Assembly: GCA_009663005.1 (NCBI GenBank)
Contig: VIGQ01002093.1
Span: forward strand, 1-10,000
Direction of reading: 5' to 3'
Origin: Actinidia chinensis
Taxonomy: Eukaryota > Streptophyta > Magnoliopsida > Ericales > Actinidiaceae
Length of the DNA: 10,000 nt
Position 1 is the stretch's first letter, and every line of letters starts with the position of its first letter. Below the pieces are notes generated by a model. That model did not search any database and was not told where the DNA came from. It worked only from the letters and a program-made list of their open reading frames with translations. Below, in pieces: positions 9,077 to 10,000 of this stretch. The position numbers and the translations under genes were made by a program.

Positions 9077-9214
9077 CTCTAAAGCTCCATTTTCCCCATA
9101 TAGAAGTTTATCTTCTTGTTCTCTTCGTCTGGCTTCCCAAAAGTAATTGGATATTCTGGGACTGGTGCGGTAGAATTCTTTGGGATTCAGGATCATACCT
9201 TGATCTTTACCAAC
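9077..9214 (-). CDS. Candidate exon d of the minus-strand gene
   Basis: The exon follows a strong pyrimidine tract and acceptor (CTTTCTCTTTGCTTAG) and ends at a GAG|GTATTA donor. Its 138 bases give 46 codons without a stop and without phase shift, including EFYRTSPRISNYFWEARRR and EQEDKLLYGENGALE. The charged RRREQED stretch suggests a helix. It ends in phase 0, as the next exon requires. The other two frames also stay partly open here. I do not recognise a family. Confidence 0.55.
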
Positions 9215-9471
9215 CTAAGCAAAGAGAAAGGTTGAGAACAGTGTTTTCCCTAATAAGAGTTCAGAATCATCAAATGTCAAAAGAGTTATACTCGGAAAGG
9301 GAAAGTTCAGGGTCCCAGTTGATGATAACTCTAGTACGATATGCAATCACTCACCTTCCTGCAGAGCCATGGCAAAACATACTAATGCTATCAGCTTTGT
9401 GGTAGTCTAACGAAATAAATAAACATGGAATTTATAGACGTAAATCTAGGTACATATGAATATAAACCTAC

Positions 9472-9701
9472 CCTTGGCAAGCTAGTAAATGGACAAGCTA
9501 TCAAGTCCAATGGGTCATTTGGCGGTTTCAACTTTATCTATATTCATCGTTGAGGACCATTTGAAGGTTTCCCTTTTTCCATGGTCATCATTTCAGAGAG
9601 ATCTTTGTTAGAGTCTTTATAGCCACTCCGGGATGCAAATTTTTCTGTACGCCCATTTTTGACCCCTTTCTTGCTGGTGATTCCGTTCCCTGAAATGTTT
9701 C
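9472..9701 (-). CDS. Candidate exon c, with an in-frame TGA and TAG
   Basis: Two acceptors 12 bases apart (exon start at 9701 or 9689) keep the same frame and differ by four codons. The exon then reads a hydrophilic, probably disordered stretch including NGITSKKGVKNGRTEKFASR and KDLSEMMTMEKGKPSNGPQR, then TGA at 9544-9546 and TAG at 9538-9540. Past those stops the same frame continues PPNDPLDLIACPFTSLPR to a good donor (AGG|GTAGGT, 9470-9471) in phase 0. The stops are one C-to-T change from CGA and CAG. If intact, the TGA could simply be the natural end of the protein. All three frames are fairly open in the first part; this one is longest and has the most protein-like composition. Confidence 0.5.
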
Positions 9702-9802
9702 CTGAAGCATGGTTTGAATGTTCAATCCCAATATAAATATCAATTGGTGCACCAATAACATCTTACAATGGCTAAATAAACAAAAAATCTCATCGGTATT
9801 AC

Positions 9803-9840
9803 CTTGATTGGCCCCGTTGACATTTAAATATAAATACAGG
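9803..9840 (-). CDS. Candidate exon b of the minus-strand gene
   Basis: This 38-base exon lies between an acceptor (TTCATCAG) and a strong donor (CAAG|GTAATA). In the chosen frame it reads LYLYLNVNGANQ and leaves one G for the next exon, with which it makes a Gly codon from either acceptor of exon c. It is small, and a second frame is also open, so the reading is tentative. Confidence 0.4.
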
Positions 9841-9964
9841 CTGATGAACACAACAATGGATTCATGTAGTATGATGCAACGGCTATCATCAGTCAGAATA
9901 AGGGTAATAGAAGACAACCCATCTAATATGCATATACCTTTACTTTATGTCTTTGGTTGCTTAC

Positions 9965-10000
9965 CAATGCATACCCTTGGATATAAATGTTTGATATTTC
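9965..10000 (-). CDS. Candidate exon a (partial at window edge)
   Basis: The minus strand reads KYQTFISKGMH and ends at TTG|GTAAGC, a good donor. The exon leaves two bases (TG) that, with the first C of the next exon, make a Cys codon, so phase agrees with exon b. Only 36 bases lie inside the window, so the frame is supported only by this match of phase. Confidence 0.35.

Larger units (their letters stand above)
8453..10000 (-). pseudogene. 3' part of an unrecognised multi-exon gene, probably broken
   Basis: Reading the minus strand from the right edge, six candidate exons with GT donors and AG acceptors can be placed at 9965-10000, 9803-9840, 9472-9701 (or 9689), 9077-9214, 8731-8897 and 8453-8621. 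Phases agree at the first two junctions (2 to 2, then 1 to 1) and at the last two (0 to 0, then 2 to 2). Between 9472 and 9214 a small exon is needed: 9355-9381 fits phase 0 to 0 with a GTGAGT donor but a poor acceptor. The readings are hydrophilic, rich in Lys, Arg, Ser and Gly in the first half and Trp-containing near the end, with no domain I know. The frame holds TGA (9544-9546), TAG (9538-9540) and TAA (8829-8831). Either the gene is a pseudogene, or the true coding end is the TGA after SNGPQR and later exons are non-coding or belong to another isoform. The gene continues past the window. Confidence 0.6.

Noticed and set aside
9058..9405. Plus-strand open frame of 115 codons
   Set aside because: It covers exon d and part of an intron of the minus-strand gene in antisense; no motif and no supporting splice or start context.

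Overview
The window looks like nuclear DNA of a flowering plant, most likely a eudicot. It is AT-rich, full of A and T homopolymer runs, has GT...AG splice signals and no bacterial gene organisation, and holds the relic of a plant-specific gene family. No long intact open reading frame exists on either strand. I see two gene bodies that run towards each other, with AT-rich spacer around them.

Bases 1 to about 2400 are intergenic DNA in which I find no gene. Near 2129-2175 there is a small cluster of palindromic AAAACG-type motifs. Bases about 2400-2968 look like the old promoter and leader of the first gene: W-box, ABRE/G-box and telo-box type sites, TATA-like stretches, and a plausible 5'-leader intron (2637-2947).

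Bases 2969-7384 (+) are a heavily decayed copy of an MKP1-type MAP-kinase phosphatase: a plant dual-specificity tyrosine/serine-threonine phosphatase with a gelsolin-like segment. Recognisable blocks of the family appear in the right order: acidic/Gly-rich start, PETEF linker, phosphatase domain, gelsolin-like segment, Ser-rich region with an ERRGSNPPP block, LVRS-x-SF block, and the EPEQ tail. The reading frame changes many times, there are many stop codons, the catalytic cysteine is replaced, and a run of 20 C lies where a conserved block should be. The tail lies about 2 kb beyond the rest and directly follows a good splice acceptor, so this looks like a decayed intron-containing gene and not a processed retrocopy.

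Bases 8453-10000 (-) hold the 3' part of a second, multi-exon gene running off the right edge. Six candidate exons with canonical GT/AG borders can be linked in compatible phase, and the last three fit together very well. I do not recognise the protein. The best-fitting frame is broken by stop codons at 8829-8831, 9544-9546 and 9538-9540, each one C-to-T change away from a sense codon. It is therefore probably also a pseudogene, or else a gene whose true coding end is at 9544 with a long 3' part. About 1.07 kb of non-coding DNA separates the two convergent relics. I found no transposase, reverse transcriptase, tRNA, rRNA or CRISPR feature. The main content is two neighbouring decaying genes, not a new system.
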